NCBI RefSeq assembly: GCF_027744825.2
Contig: NC_071338.1
Coordinates: 28,643,501 to 28,707,500, forward strand
Direction: 5' to 3'
Origin: Synchiropus splendidus
Taxonomy: Eukaryota > Chordata > Actinopteri > Syngnathiformes > Callionymidae
Length of the DNA: 64,000 nt
A program made the position numbers and the translations under genes. The first letter of the stretch is position 1. Each line of letters opens with the position of its first letter. Under the pieces are notes generated by a model that searched no databases, was not told where the DNA came from, and worked only from the letters and a program-made list of their open reading frames with translations. Positions 1 to 12,626 of this stretch are shown one piece after another.

Positions 1-1250
1 ACCACAGTTCAATATAGAGTTAAAGAGCAAACTATTACTGACAGCAGGACATTACACAGCAATTCCCCTGGTCTCCCCCAGCCTTCCCCAGCATCCATAA
101 CTGTACCCGCGCCTGCTCCTCCTAATTACCCAACATGAGCTGGGCTGTTTCCGCTTCGCTTTTACACATAATAGAAACAGCTTTTTAATATCCTGGCATC
201 ATAAAATGTCATGCTGACTTAACAGACATGAGGAGCAGAAGGAGCAATAACTGAAAGGGAAGCAGTTTGAAGGCACTTAAGAGAGGGCTGTTGAGATCAC
301 GCTGTTGTTGTTGTTGTTTTTTTTTTTTGTTCTTGCCCTTGTTTCACACCAGATTTTTCTTTTTTGACTTACGCTTCTTCAAACATAGGAAAAGCTTTTG
401 AAACATAAATGTTCCACATTAATATCAGTGAGGCACAAAAATAATTATCGGTGACATTTAAGTCAAGGGAAACTTTGTCTCTGTTATGTTATGTCAAGAG
501 GGAACAGCATTATGAATGTAGTCAATGTTCCCTCGAAGCTGATACGATCCCAGCGCACAAAAACATATACAAAGCATAAAAAAAATGATTCTGATTAAAA
601 ATAAATTACCGCAATTTCCGGACTACGTGCTTCTTGTCGTCGAGAAATAAAGCCTTGTGACAAGAGAACAAGATAATGAAGCGACCGCTGCGCTGTTCGA
701 CCGTTTGTATCCTTCCTTGCCGGCATTTTCCACCTTTCCTCCGGTGCCGTCCGCCGAGTGACACCACTACATACTCACAATGGAACGAACAGCAACTAGA
801 ACACCCCGCTGTTTGAAGTGAACTATCGGCCGGCAGATGTTTAAAAGCTGATTTCTCTTAAAGTCGCTCGTGGTTGGTCAAAATGTGCGCATGCACTGAG
901 CCAGTTGGGACGGCAGAGTTCCGCAAAGGAGAGAGAATTGTTGCAGGTTTCAGACTACAATACATACAGACTACACGGTAGTCGGGTGAGGAAACTAACA
1001 GTGTAGTCAGTGAAAGAAACCTGCTCCTTCTTCATTTTAGCCTGATACACACAGGCTCACTGTTACGGAATACGGTGGCCTCAAGTGGACAAAATTCGTT
1101 CTCACAACGGACGGATCCATGAGCCTTATCAGTCCTTTTGAGAAAGGATTGTAAAAGTTGCTTGAAGTTCTTTGATATCCAGCGGCCTCAATGGTGTCAT
1201 GTGACCTCAATGACTAGAGTTGGTTTACTTATTGTATTGGAAGATTCTTG
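1..1250. other. Unique noncoding stretch, no gene seen
   Basis: No ORF of note and no recognisable exon. There is a short TTG run passing into a T tract at about 303-328. Around 606-625 the sequence resembles the outer end of a known class of fish DNA transposon, but no matching opposite end is visible, so no element is called. The rest is ordinary AT-leaning unique sequence. Confidence 0.6.
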
Positions 1251-1270
1251 ATATATATATATATATATAT
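1251..1270. repeat. (AT)10 microsatellite
   Basis: Uninterrupted AT dinucleotide run read directly from the sequence. Confidence 0.95.
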
Positions 1271-4194
1271 TACATTATGATTCTGTTGAACACATTTGTA
1301 AAGAATCTATATAAAAATCTACATAAAATCTATATAAAAATAGGCTGGAAGGCTTTTATTTCTACCTTTTTATTTTTACATTTCACACATGTTCAATTCC
1401 TCAATGTGAGCAAATTGTAAATATTTTTAATATATATGTCTAAACGCTTATAAACTATGTCACCACAGCTGACAACAACAGGTCCAGGTGATCGCTCAGA
1501 GAGTTTGTGAAGAATTAGAGGGAACAGTGATGATGCAACAATGTTTTTTCATTTATTATTTTTTGCTTTGCTTGGAAAATTGCTGAAAAATTGACACTTG
1601 CAATCCACAATTGAAAAACACTTGCGTCCATAAGTTCTGACGTTACAAAGTCGAAGATCCCGCGGACGTCTTGTGAGCAATAGGATTCAATAGGAAAGAC
1701 TGAGCAACCTCATGATGTGGCACAGCAAGTCTTTGTAGCAGGATGGGGCCCCTTCAACCACCAGATTTTAAATAACCTAAGAAAATAATGTAAGCCATTT
1801 TCTTCCGTGTCTTATTTTGTAAAACAGATTAGTTGCTTTTAGAGGCAGCTCACTTGTTAATCGCATGTCATTACTCAGACATTTGAAGCATTTCTAAGAG
1901 GCCATTAGTCACGTTGTAGCCAAAACCACCCACTATGTCCACAGAGATGGATGACCTGCCACTTTTAGCTGCAGTTTTTTCTCAGGAAGACAGTGGCAGC
2001 ATTCAAGTTTTCAAACGATCTACTGGACATAAACACCCTCAAGGTAACTTCCAATTTTTCCTCATGTTGATTTAGATGATGGATCAAAAATGTATGATAT
2101 TGTCGGTCAATATTCACTGTTAAAAGGATAATCATTCCCTCTGTTCCTTGAGACCAGACTCGCAGTCACGCCTGCCTCTGTAGATTTTCATGAACTTTTC
2201 TTTGGGCCGTCTTTGATGGATCGGTTGCATTTACTCAGCGCTGGGTGTCTGCGATGTGCATATGACTCATTTTGGGGCATTACGTATTCATGGCTTGGGA
2301 TAGGCTTCATACAGCAAGTTATAATTAATGTGCCACAGTAGGAGGTGTTGGTTTGTTGAAGGGCGTCGCTGTGCGTTTCATGATTTGCAATACAATCGAC
2401 TGGGAGGTTTGTTTGCCGCTCAGGAGAGTGTTTAAGGTCATCGTGTGCCACCGACGCTACTCCACACTGCAGACTAAATATTATGATTCTGCCACATTTG
2501 GAACCAATTATCGAGGTGTTAAATTTCAACGATTTACGTTAACGGTTAATTTCTGAGGAGGCGCACCAAACACCTCAATTTAAAGCTTTGGTTTGTTACT
2601 TAAAAGATTTCTACCCTCACACTGAATCATTTACAGGGCTTAGAAAAACAAAGCCACTGCCAGGCCTTGAATGGAGGCATCGGCTCTCACACAGGTTTCC
2701 CTGACTGGAGTCAAGTGAAAAAAAAAAAAAATCCTCATACCTGTTTTCCCTCACTCTTAATATGACCATCTTATTGTTTAAAGTATTTTTTTTTTGTTTT
2801 TAGCAGCTTAAACGTGTAGCATCTGTCCATTTACAAAGCAAAATCCCTGCTTGCTTTTTATTTTAGTGTTTTAAGAACAAGTTCATTTTGTCATATTGGA
2901 CAATGCAGATGTTGAAATAAACACACATAAAAGTAATTTGGTTAAATCTTTAAAACACAACAACTCAGGCTCTTGCGCTCCGACATAGATGTGACATTCC
3001 GGATCCCAAAAGTCAGCTTTGACCCATGACCCATCTCACAGGTGGTCAACCCTTGAAAGGGTAGATACCATGGCATAGTTTGAGATTTAAGTAGAGACAA
3101 GCAAAATATGATTTTTTTTAGCAGGGACGCTCCTTAAAAGATAGGAGAAGAAACTCATGGGTTGAAGTAGAACTGCTGCTCTTCAGCATTTAGAGAAGCT
3201 ATCTTAGTGTCAGCTTGAGGAGGTTGCTGAAGGGAGTGATGTCTGGCTATTCTCACTATGGCTGCAGCCCCTGCCAACTCACAAGCAGCACTTTTGTGCT
3301 TTTACTGACTTTTTTATTTAAATAAAATTTTTGGTCCAGTACAATCTTATTCACATTATATAATATGTTGTGCGCTGAAAACATGTCCCAGGTGAAAGAA
3401 CGTTTATACTTCTTCTCATGTTATGTTTTGCGAATGTTGGGTAAAAGATGAGTGCAATAATAATGTGGATTTTAATACTGGATAATAATGTTGTGTCTGA
3501 TGTCTAGGTGAGCAGCCAACCCCAACCTTTGTCTGGACTGCTCAGTAAGCCAACGCTTTTGAGTAACAAGCAACCTCAGTCACGTAAGGCTTGTTAGGGT
3601 TTGTGGTTCTGACCAGTTTCCAGGTGCATGACCTGATTTTCCTGCTGGGTAGGTGGTCCTTAGAAAGCACACGTCTGTTTATCACAGTGCAGTCCTCTTT
3701 CTGTGGAAACCCGCGTGTGAATGTGTTTATAAGCACCTTTCCAGAATCCCCCTTTTTTTTTTTCTAATATGAAGTGACTCACCAAATCACGGCGGTTATT
3801 CTTTTTTTATTTACTCACTTATTGGCACCGTTTTTAAGCTCCGGAGCTTGCTTTCCAACTCCGTGCCAGTTTGTATAAATATGAAGGGTGCCTCGAATTT
3901 GCGGCGTCAGCAGATCTGGATCCCTCCTCCGAGCCCTGTAACCTTGGTGAGAGAAGTGAATTCATAGCCAAGGCAAACACGGGGAATCAGTGGGAGACCG
4001 CTGCTAATGGTAAATGTCAACATGACAGTGGAGGTGCACGTGGACGTCATGCACTTTTGAACAAACATTAGATTTAGTGTTCTCCACACTATGTTGCTTT
4101 GTTTTTTGAATGAAATATTTGTATAGTGGTTAGTAAGTTATGGAATTAGTCGGTTCATCGGCTCTATCACCCATTTAAAAACATATTTGTGTTC
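1271..4194. other. Unique noncoding stretch, no gene seen
   Basis: Only short chance ORFs on both strands. Homopolymer runs occur near 2718-2731 (A), 2787-2796 (T) and 3752-3763 (T). No repeat ends, exon-like segments or RNA genes were recognised. Confidence 0.55.
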
Positions 4195-4505
4195 CCTCGT
4201 GAGCATTATGACCATTAGCCCTGGCCCATTGTGAAGGAGGCCTGAATTAATATCCAGGATTGACCCCCTGATTCAGTGCTGTGCGGGCGTGTAGAGGAGC
4301 GCTTATCTCTCCTGGTGTTTCCCTCTGTACCTCCACGTCTGTATCGCTCCTCTGCAACATATTTCCACTGGCCATGATCCTGTTAGAGGCATTAATATTG
4401 TTTATTGTCTGACAGGATTAGATCTGCGGCGCAGTAATAAGAAGAGCCTCAGGTTCTGATGGCGTCCCGAGTCCGTTCAACCCGATTTGCTTCTGTTATA
4501 CAATC
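4195..4505. promoter_or_regulatory. Possible conserved noncoding/enhancer-like block
   Basis: This is a high-complexity, repeat-free block. It includes a forkhead-like TGTTTATTGT core at 4399-4408 next to an ATTAATATT homeodomain-type core at 4391-4399, and a second AATTAATAT stretch near 4245. It has no long ORF. The texture resembles conserved developmental enhancers, but that is inference from motifs only; conservation was not tested. Confidence 0.25.
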
Positions 4506-5264
4506 ATATCTGTTTCCATATCGTGCAGTAGCTTTGTTTAAGCGGGGAACAAGACATTGGTGTTACGGTAAATCAGCTGTCGTGCAGATGGTGATTGTTT
4601 AACAAGGATTTTCAGGTTTGTTTTAAGGATTTGGGCAAAGGCCACACCATATGTGAACCAAAATTCAATAACAAATCTGAGATTAAATCAAGGTCGGCCA
4701 GGTTGAATTTTAAGCTGTGTGGTTCAGATATAACCAGGAATGCAACTTTATGTAAATATTACGTCTGTGTTGTACAAGAAGAGCTGCTTAGATCTTTTCA
4801 CCGGTGCAGGTTCCTGAAACCGTCATTCCAAAACAAACATCACAGCACTCTTTTTTTCTGACTGTAGCCATCAAAGTAGCTCGGCGTCTATTGTTTCTAT
4901 GTGTCCAGAGTAACAAATGCCAACACATATTCTCCGACTTTTATGTTTGGTTACTTTAGCAATGTGCTTCTTCGGTACACGTCACTTTAACTCAAACTTG
5001 TACGACAAAAAAGTTGAGATATTTCTTTGCTGGTTTTCCACTGGCAAAATGTAAACCCCAAAATGAAGACAGAGACAACTGCAAAGATGATGTAAAGCAA
5101 GCAAACTTTATTTGTGTTGCACCTTTCAAGACACTTTTTTGACAGTATAAGAAGCAAACGGCAACTTTCCCAACGTCAGTATATGACGTCGTGGGAGTGA
5201 GAATGCGTTGGTGAGGGAGATTCTAGATCTGTTCATCCTGTATTTTTGTGTGATTCCTTTAAAC
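4506..5264. other. Unique noncoding stretch, no gene seen
   Basis: No supported feature. The longest ORF (about 88 codons from 4595) does not begin at ATG, has no splice-site context and resembles nothing I recognise. Confidence 0.5.
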
Positions 5265-5345
5265 CAGGAGTCTCAAACTTGATTTGCGGGACACCTTAAG
5301 CAACGTCTTGGTGAAGCTGGACCGCAGACCAGGGCAAATATTTAG
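5265..5345 (+). mobile_element. hAT-type element, left end only
   Basis: The sequence starts with a CAGGAGTCTCAAACTTGATT-type terminus followed by a degenerate GGGCC-rich subterminal part. This closely matches the outer end of a common non-autonomous hAT family of fish (CAGGGGTCTCAAACTC-like start). No opposite terminus or 8-bp target duplication is visible, so this is an eroded or truncated copy. Confidence 0.45.
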
Positions 5346-6593
5346 CTTGTATTTAACAGGAAGGTGCTCATGCAATTGCTCTACAATGGCATTTGTTTTT
5401 AAGTCCAGTTTAGTGCAGAAACGCAAACCAGTCGAAGACCAATAAAAAGCTCATTTAAAGAACACCACTGGCACCTCAGAGGTGGCACAAAATAGGCTTC
5501 AATAACCATGTGTCACATGTTAAAAAGTAATTTCAACAAACTCGATGCCAGTCTGAAACACTGTGTTGGTCAACGTTCTTGTCTTGAGTCGTCCCAGCAT
5601 GCACTGCACGGTTGAAAGGCTGCATTGTCCTTCAGTTTGTTTGTATTTTTCTGCATCGATGTCATCTTATCAGACTGTCAAAATCACATTTAGTAATGTC
5701 TGTATTTTAGGGCCACACCCATGCCGTACTTGGACACCTAGTGGCGGGTCAGGGAACTGCATCATGCCGGACGTAAATCGGCCATTGAACAACAAGCATG
5801 TTTGTACTGTGTTTTTTGAATATACTGTGTGCTGCCTGGCTGATATATTTCCTCACCCTTCTCGGATGTAGAAGGATCGCTTGGATCATGTCCAGTTTGC
5901 CTCGGCAGAACTCGTGTTTTGACTTGGTGTCAACACTTTTCAGGCGCTTGTTCCAACTGAGCCTCGAGTGTGATTTGAAAGCCAGATGCCACATTGTGTG
6001 TGCGCGCTGTGCATGGCCGCATCTGTCAGTAAAATTATTTGGTTGAACATATTCACGGTTCTTACGGACATTGATCATTTCAATTCTGCTGTTCTTTCTT
6101 CTTTTTCATTTGCTGCTATTATAAACGACAAAACAACTCATTACTTCAGAAGCTCTCCGAGCGGCACCAGGATCCGGCACTGCAGGTCGTCTCACCTTGA
6201 TCCCAGAACTTCCGATGAGTACTTGCAGATTCTACCTGCCGCACTCATCGATTGATTTGCCTGAGAATGTGCCGTTTCCTTTGCTCACATGGGTCAGTTT
6301 ATCAATGAATCAATTGCTATTTTTTTCATTCCATTCCAGCGTCTAACCTGAACTAACAGGGCGCTTGTCTCCATTTTTTGGGGAATAAATGGATAATACT
6401 GCCATAATTTGACATGATACACGGACTGAGCATGTTGTTCTCTTTAAATTGTGTATTATATTGATGTTCATGATCTTTTTATCACCCTGAATATGAACAA
6501 CTGTTTACTCAAACACATGCACTGAGGTTCACGTAGCCCAGTGCTTCAGTTATTTTCAGTTGCTTCCCCTGTCAGGAAAAAGTAAACTCGCCG
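5346..6593. other. Noncoding stretch, no gene seen
   Basis: Overlapping short ORFs occur in several frames at 5563-6255, but none has exon-like borders or a recognisable product. The first few hundred bases may be the interior of the hAT remnant that begins at 5265. Confidence 0.5.
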
Positions 6594-6848
6594 CCGCCTC
6601 TGTAAATACTTATCATTTATTTATAGAATTATTATAGGTACACCTCTGTATATCACTGTTGACATTAAAGAAAAGAAAAAAGAAAGTAATATGGATGGAC
6701 TTTAAAAGAGAATAACTTTATAAACAATGTTTTTGTCTGTAACAGAAAAGGATTAAAGTTTATGAATTTGCCTGAAAAAAAAAAAAAATCATAAGCGGAT
6801 GTGCAATTGGTCATGTTATTCTAGTATGGCAAAAAAGTTCCGAGGTAC
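6594..6848 (+). mobile_element. Unclassified dispersed repeat, family A copy 1
   Basis: It shares an ordered set of blocks with copies near 19.5, 26.7 and 27.0 kb: a CGCCTCTGTAAATA start, an ATAGAATTATTATA.GTACACC block, a GAAAAGAAAAAAG block, a GAATAACTTTAT.AACA block, TTTTGTCTGT, then a GGCAAAAAAGT block near the end. In this copy the middle is replaced by an A-rich run at 6777-6788. The superfamily is unknown. On the minus strand it carries AATAAAG-type signals, which would fit a retroposon read on that strand. Confidence 0.6.
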
Positions 6849-8084
6849 ATTTACATTTATGTACATTACATTTATTTCACGACTTAAAATATATTTCCTG
6901 CATATGACTGAAACGTTTATTTTTCATAACTAAGCCATTCCTCCTTTCCCCCCAAACACTATTCATACTCATTCACAGGTTTAAAACTCAACCAGTAACC
7001 ACAGCTTCTGAGAGTTTTCCCGCTTTTGCCTGGACGGGCTGCTGGGGGAAACACACGCATGTCTCAGCTTCAGCGGCACAGAACAGTTGATGAGGATGAC
7101 AAGATAAAGTGCGTGTAGCTGCTTAACATCAGCAACTTTGGGGCTCCTTCCATGCTGCTCCCCCATATGGTGACTCTGTACATGCACCTGGTGATGAATT
7201 CTTCAGTAGAGGAACGTTTTGGATTGTTGCTTTTTCTCACAAAATTCACTTTCATCTACGAGTTCACTCTAAGAGACGCAGCTCCACCAGTCCACTCATT
7301 AAATGATGCATAATTCCATCAAATGCTAATTCAGAAAGTGTGTGTCTGTCTCAAAGACTTTCATGGTGCTTCCACCAGTTAAGCAAATATGCAAAGTGTC
7401 CATTTAAATGGAGAACAAATGGGCTACTTTGCAACATGGCCAAGGCCAAACCTTGCATCAAAACCCCTGGAAGAGAAGGACGGCCTTGACTTGAAGTGAA
7501 CTCCTAACAGCCCTTTTTTTTTGAGTTTTCAAACAGAATTTGGCCTCATTAGTTTTGATATTTATCATATCCCTATTTTACATGACTTGGCCTAAAACTG
7601 TATTTCCTTGCAAAAGGTGCTGCAAATTGCCCTCAGGTCTTGATTGCTTCCGTGGGCCAGAGTAGCTGCGAGTGTTGTGGTCAGCACTCCTTCCACTCTT
7701 TGAATTGCAAATCAGCCCCGTAACTCAAAAGTAATGCAGCTGGGAACGTCGCCCCCTGTCATTTTTCTGCATTTAGGTGCATGGGGCACCATTGTGGAGG
7801 AGGCGCAGTTATTGTTTCTGTCTCTTGTGTAACTCCTCCTTATTGTAGGGACAGTTTGGGCCTCACCCTCCACCTCTCTAATGTAGGAGAAGGCTCCCAA
7901 AGCTGTAATATTGCACTTTTGCCGGCATTAAAGCTCTGTGCTCTGAGACCTCTTACTGATTAAAGGAAAGGGAACAGTGAAAGCTGATACACGAAAGCAA
8001 GTGACTCTTTTATACCGTCCCTTAACATGCTAATGCCCTATTATTATTGTAAAAAAAGAGTGAAAGTCATTTTCTCACTGCTGC
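6849..8084. other. Unique noncoding stretch, no gene seen
   Basis: No exon-like or repeat structure was recognised. Short ORFs on both strands have no splice context. Confidence 0.5.
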
Positions 8085-8235
8085 GATTTGGCCTCTGTAT
8101 CGTGCAGTGGGAGGAAACCACATAACCTGGCAAAACCCTGTAGCTGAGGGAGAACCTGAACCCAGGTTGGCCCCAGTCCGCGGACTCAAGGCGAGCAAGC
8201 TGCAGCCGCCCTATCGTAAAGGGCAGCCAATACAA
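8085..8235 (-). mobile_element. Possible SINE-like fragment
   Basis: Read on the minus strand, the block has a GGCGGCTGCAGCTTGCTCGCC-like start, a GGGTTCAGGTTC internal box and a GTTTCCTCCCAC block. These occur in the same order as in the tRNA-like SINE at 52255-52443. The similarity is patchy, so this could be a diverged relative or coincidence. Confidence 0.3.
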
Positions 8236-8464
8236 CTTCAGTTAACTACTTTAGACTTTAAAGACACAACAGGAATTTAGATTATTGCAGAGCTAAAACT
8301 CCAATGGTGAAACAAAAAAAAATATTTCGCATTGAAAATTCTCGCACATTATATTCCACATCATAACAAAAAAACTTTTAATGATGATGAATTTCCACCT
8401 TCTTGGATCAAGATGCAGTGCTGGAGTGAGCAGACTATAACCTTTCAAAGAGACTGAACCTTGC

Positions 8465-8827
8465 TGTCATGTTTTGTTTGTCTTGTGCTTTTATTTTGTT
8501 ATTTACTGTGTTCCTGTGTGTCATTTCCTGTTCCTTCTCTCTCTCTCTGCAGCTTCACAGCAGCGCACCTGGATCCCATTCTGCTGATCAGACTCCACTG
8601 ACCTCTACACCTGGGTTCCAGTCTGCGCTGCTAGATGGTTGCTTCACGTCCTCACGGTTTTCCCCGGGCCTTGAGTGTATTTCTCCGTCTGTGTTCTGGT
8701 TCCGGCGTCCTTGGATCTCCGTCTTTTGAGTTCTTGTGCAATTGTCAAATAAACCGTGTTAAATCTACCCTTGATTTCCCGAGTCTTCTGGCAGCCTGCA
8801 ACTGGGTCTGATCCCACAGACATGACA
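8465..8827 (+). mobile_element. Solo-LTR-like element (LTR copy A)
   Basis: This 363-bp element is bounded by short inverted termini TGTCATG and CATGACA, as in retroviral or Ty3-type LTRs that begin TG and end CA. An AATAAA signal lies at 8748-8753, about 75 bp before the end, consistent with R-U5 polarity. Related sequence recurs at 20985-21745 (+) and 22336-22505 (-). Flanks CTTGC and CTCAC match at only 3 of 5 positions, so the target duplication is weak. No internal coding region is adjacent. Confidence 0.5.
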
Positions 8828-10627
8828 CTCACCTATTACATAGTGGCTCCTCAGCAGATGAAGCATTATCCTAAATGTACGTGTCATTTCTCTTTGTTCT
8901 TGTCCTATTTTGGATTTGACAATGCATGAGTCACTGGATTGTTGTTAGTATAAAGAGTATTGAAAAATCATGTTCTAACCAATGAAATAATCTTTAGACA
9001 CAATTAAGAAGAGTCTATGTATGTATAATTCAGTAAAATGGTTATTATTTTAGAGCCTCTTCCAAAAATCTGATGCTGCTTATTATATCAGCTGGACTGT
9101 AACAAACCTTGTACGGGTCAAAGCGAGGCTCCTTTCTCGCGGAGGACGAATTAATTCAGCTTTTCCTCTTGTTGCCTGTAGCCTGTTATGACTTCAATGC
9201 TCTGAACCTCTGAGTACACTTTATTTCAGGTTGTTTGGTTAACTCCAAAACACTTTGTGTTGTCCCCCCTGCTGTCAATAGAAATAACAAGAGATAAGAC
9301 AGGCTCACGCATTCATACGGACAATGTTATTTGCAACAGGATATGCTTGAAAATAAGGGACGTCTTTGCATTTGCAATGTGGCCTAATCCGGATATAATT
9401 ATACTGCGACGGAGTGAAATAGTGGCCCAACTATTTGAATGTGTAATCCCCTTCATGTGCATAAACATGAGCACATTTCATCAATGGGGTGGACTAAGAA
9501 TCCGGGATAATTACCTGAGGCAAGGAATGTTTCCATAGACCGACGACGCTTCCTCAACCCCCCACCCCACCATCTGTGTAAATAATGCATATAAAGTTGA
9601 AATCGGAGACGCCTGGGCTATTAAAATGTACCTTCAAAGGCTGGTGTAAAATTGGGAAGCTCATCCAGGTACTCCAGGATGTGAAGCCGTGTTGGTGTGG
9701 TGAGCTAATGAAAACACCGATAGAAAACCGGGATGACATCAGTGAGAGTGATCTGTATTTGTTAGCGTACGGCAGGGTCTGTAAAACATAATCCATCCTT
9801 GGGCAAGAGAGCTTACCTAGCGTTCTCCTCAATACCATTCAAATAATGGGACAACCGCTCAAGGGTGATCGCCACCGTCGTGACAGATCCCTTCCCCAAA
9901 ACAGGAGCACTCTTGCTCACACAGAATGAAAATGAGAGCATCCGTTGCTCATTTCACTTCAACGGTTTTAACATGTGACCAGCAAATGTTTTGCTGACTT
10001 CAACTGCCGTTGAATTGTCCCCCAACCCCAATTTTGCGAAGACAAGGGAGTCATACACATTTGGTTGACTTGCAGTGTGAGGCCTGATCATTGTTTACGG
10101 TCTGGAATTTCACCTTCGGCACCGTTTTCTGACTGTAGCTCAAAAATGCCACTGTTAAAGCGTCCTCAAAGAGCGAAGCAGTCTGTTAAAAATACATTAC
10201 GACGCGGGGTAAATAACGTTTTTAAATACAGCCAGCTGTTAACAAGGCTGAAAATGGTTTTGTTTGAGTGGATAATCACAGTTGGGGAGTGTTGATCATT
10301 TTTAGGATTTCTTCATGTTTTTATGCTCATCACAGGCAATGCAACGGGCGGTTAGTCCTACATTGTACAGTTTTACTTTAGTCCGTTGTCTGCCTAAATT
10401 GAATTCACAGCGAAAGCAGCAAAAAAACACATAGAAAGTAGTTTTTATTCAGGTAATATGTTGTTGTCAATATAGAAACAATGGTGAATATGTGGGTAAG
10501 TCATACTGCAGACTTCACAACCCGATCTGTTTATGTTGAAAAGCCATGCTAACACACTGGACCGTAACATTGACTTTACACTTTTTTTTTTTTTTAAATA
10601 ATCCCCTCGATAAGCTAGTTATTTTCA
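8828..10627. other. Unique noncoding stretch, no gene seen
   Basis: Short ORFs only (for example 9257-9538 and overlapping antiparallel ORFs at 9554-9838). None has exon borders or a recognisable product. A T run lies at about 10582-10594. Confidence 0.5.
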
Positions 10628-10850
10628 GGCCGCCTGCGTTCTCTGGAGGTCCTCACTGACCTTGATGATGGAGGGTCCCCGGCTCTCCCATCAGAGCGAC
10701 TGGGATATTTAGATCACTTAATGGTAGTTTTCCCAGAAGCCTCCAGGAGCAGCATTAAGTCAAGACATTAAATCTGCCTCACAACACTCCCATTTAAGAG
10801 CCTTTTTTTATGCCATTAAGTCAGTCAGTGTGCTTCCTCCTTGTTAATGT
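10628..10850. promoter_or_regulatory. Possible enhancer-like block with repeated CATTAA cores
   Basis: GC-balanced, high-complexity sequence containing a closely spaced set of related cores: CACTTAATGG near 10717, GCATTAAGTCA near 10753, ACATTAAATC near 10765 and CCATTAAGTCA near 10813. Repeated TTAAG/CTTAA-type cores resemble NK-class homeodomain sites. No ORF or repeat explains them. The regulatory role is inferred. Confidence 0.3.
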
Positions 10851-11105
10851 GTTTCTCAGCTCAGCTAGTCTTAATTTTGTTAAAGGCATGGATGGAATGC
10901 ATTTCTAATTTTGTTAAGGAAGGCTTTATTAACATGTTTGGTTTTATGCTGATGGGTGTGTGTTCCTGCCAATTGATGGCTGCCTCGCACTGGAGGTGGA
11001 GTTCCACATTAAAGGCGAGTCCAAGGCTGTACATGGGTGCAAACCTTACGCAGTATATGTGGCGACCAGAGTCGTCAAACAAGCACCTTTCCATACTGTC
11101 TTGAA

Positions 11106-12618
11106 CAGTGATGGCAGTAACGCGTAAGTAACGCGTTACTTATTTACGCGTTACGCTTATATCACAACATTTTTCAGTAACAAATAATCTAACACATTTC
11201 TCAGAAATCACCAGTTAAAGAGAGCGAAATAAAGTAGCCTCGCAAATATGTCGAAAGTGCGGACTCCAAAAACTATGTACCAACTTTTAAAAATCCTCTT
11301 GAGAGGTCAAGTTAAATGACTTAGACTTTTGTAGATACAGTGGTACCTCGGTTCGGCGGTAAATTGGAGTTCGAACAAAAATTTCAAGATTTTTTTGCTT
11401 CTGATAACATAAATGTGCGTGGACCGACCAGCGGACCCACGACGCGCTTTGTTATTGTGTATAACGCAGCCTCTGTATGCAGACGTGTCCCGTTAGCTCC
11501 ATTTACTGACTGTTTTTTCTTCATATTGAGGTGTAAAACCTTTCCTGTCTCCACACTGGACCGTGGTAGAGTGTCACAGGGGAGGTGCTGGAGCGCTCAC
11601 TCCAGGGTTTGATGTCCTGTTGTGGGCTGGAGCTGGGACAGGGATGAGGCGAGTCTGGGACAGAGCGTGACTTGGTTTATGACTTTGTCACAGCCAAACT
11701 GCACAGAAGCGCACATTCAGAGCTGGACACGCACCGGGCACCTCTTCACTTCTGGAGAGACGTCACTCACTCGGCAACCCCTCCCACATGCAGCGGCCAC
11801 ACACATAGAGGAACAGCCACCTGCAGCAGACACTCTACATTCACTCCTACAAAAGACTATTTTAAGGCATGGAACGCATTATTTCTTTTTCCATTCATTG
11901 TCATGGGAAAAATCGATTCAGATTTTGAACAAATCGATTCTGGAACGGCCGTCTGGAACGGATTGTGATCGGGAACCGAGATATCACTGTAATTTTTTCT
12001 TAAGTGCAGGAAGAAACGGTACTGATGTGATGTACCGATGTCACATTTTCTCTCGACAGTCAGGAATAAAATGATCCTCCGGCTCGACACAGTGTACAGA
12101 CAAGTAACAGCAGCCACTTAAGTGCGACTACTGCCTCCAGGTGCCCAACAGGAGACGTGACACACTGAGACTTAACTTTTGCCTTGTAGTTAAAAATGGC
12201 AAAAAAGTAAAATAATAATAAAACTAACGGGGCATTCCCTACATTTTACTGTATAAATGGCAAAATATCACTTTGTTTTGTTTTTCACATTTGTTGCTTT
12301 TTGTGTGTGATTTTCGCTGCAGTGAGTTGGAGTGTTACAAAGCGAAACATTGACTCTACATTCAACTGCTAAAAAATGACCTCAAACATGGAAAAACACT
12401 GGACCCCCAAGAACTCCAACCTCAAAATTGACATAAAACATATTTTTTAGACAATGAGAGCTGTAGTCGGCTGCCAAATGTAACTTGACAAGTAACTTGT
12501 AATCTAACTTAGTTACTTTCAGATTCAAGTAATCCTTAAAGTAACTACATTACTTATTGAGGGAGTAATCTGTAATCAGTAGTCGGATTACTTTTTTCAA
12601 GTAACTGTGGCAACACTG
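11106..12618. mobile_element. Non-autonomous hAT element with intact TSD
   Basis: The ends are CAGTGATGGCAGTAAC on the left and, read inward on the right, CAGTGTTGCCACAGTTAC. Both are followed by many AGTAAC/AGTTAC subterminal motifs, including a perfect 14-bp palindrome AGTAACGCGTTACT at 11127-11140. The total is 1513 bp, but 652 bp plus one TA belong to a nested MITE (11338-11989), leaving about 860 bp of hAT sequence. No transposase ORF is visible, so the copy depended on transposase supplied elsewhere. This family type is abundant in fish genomes. Confidence 0.85.
11338..11989 (+). mobile_element. TA-flanked mariner-like MITE, copy 1 (nested in hAT)
   Basis: It begins CAGTGGTACCTCGG and ends in CACTG, with TA dinucleotides immediately outside at 11336-11337 and 11990-11991, as expected for Tc1/mariner-type insertion. 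The interior is nearly identical to copies at 30144-30821, 57888-58548 (-) and 61632-62324 (-). A GGACACGTCTGC-region block and a CTCTACATTCACTCC block are common to all. No transposase is encoded. An open frame across about 11622-12074 opens with GTG rather than ATG and is not called as a gene. Confidence 0.8.
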
Positions 12619-12626
12619 GTCTTGAA

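Larger units (their letters stand above)
11098..12626. repeat. 8-bp target-site duplication GTCTTGAA
   Basis: Perfect direct copies of GTCTTGAA lie at 11098-11105 and 12619-12626, immediately outside the hAT termini. An 8-bp duplication is diagnostic of hAT transposition. Confidence 0.85.

Noticed and set aside
604..660. Resemblance to the outer end of a fish DNA transposon (ACCGCAATTTCCGGACTA)
   Set aside because: No opposite terminus or target duplication was found within several kilobases.
11622..12074. Open frame conserved in all four mariner-like MITE copies (GWSWDRDEASLGQSVTWF...)
   Set aside because: It opens with GTG, matches no transposase or known domain, and is preserved simply because the copies are nearly identical at the DNA level.
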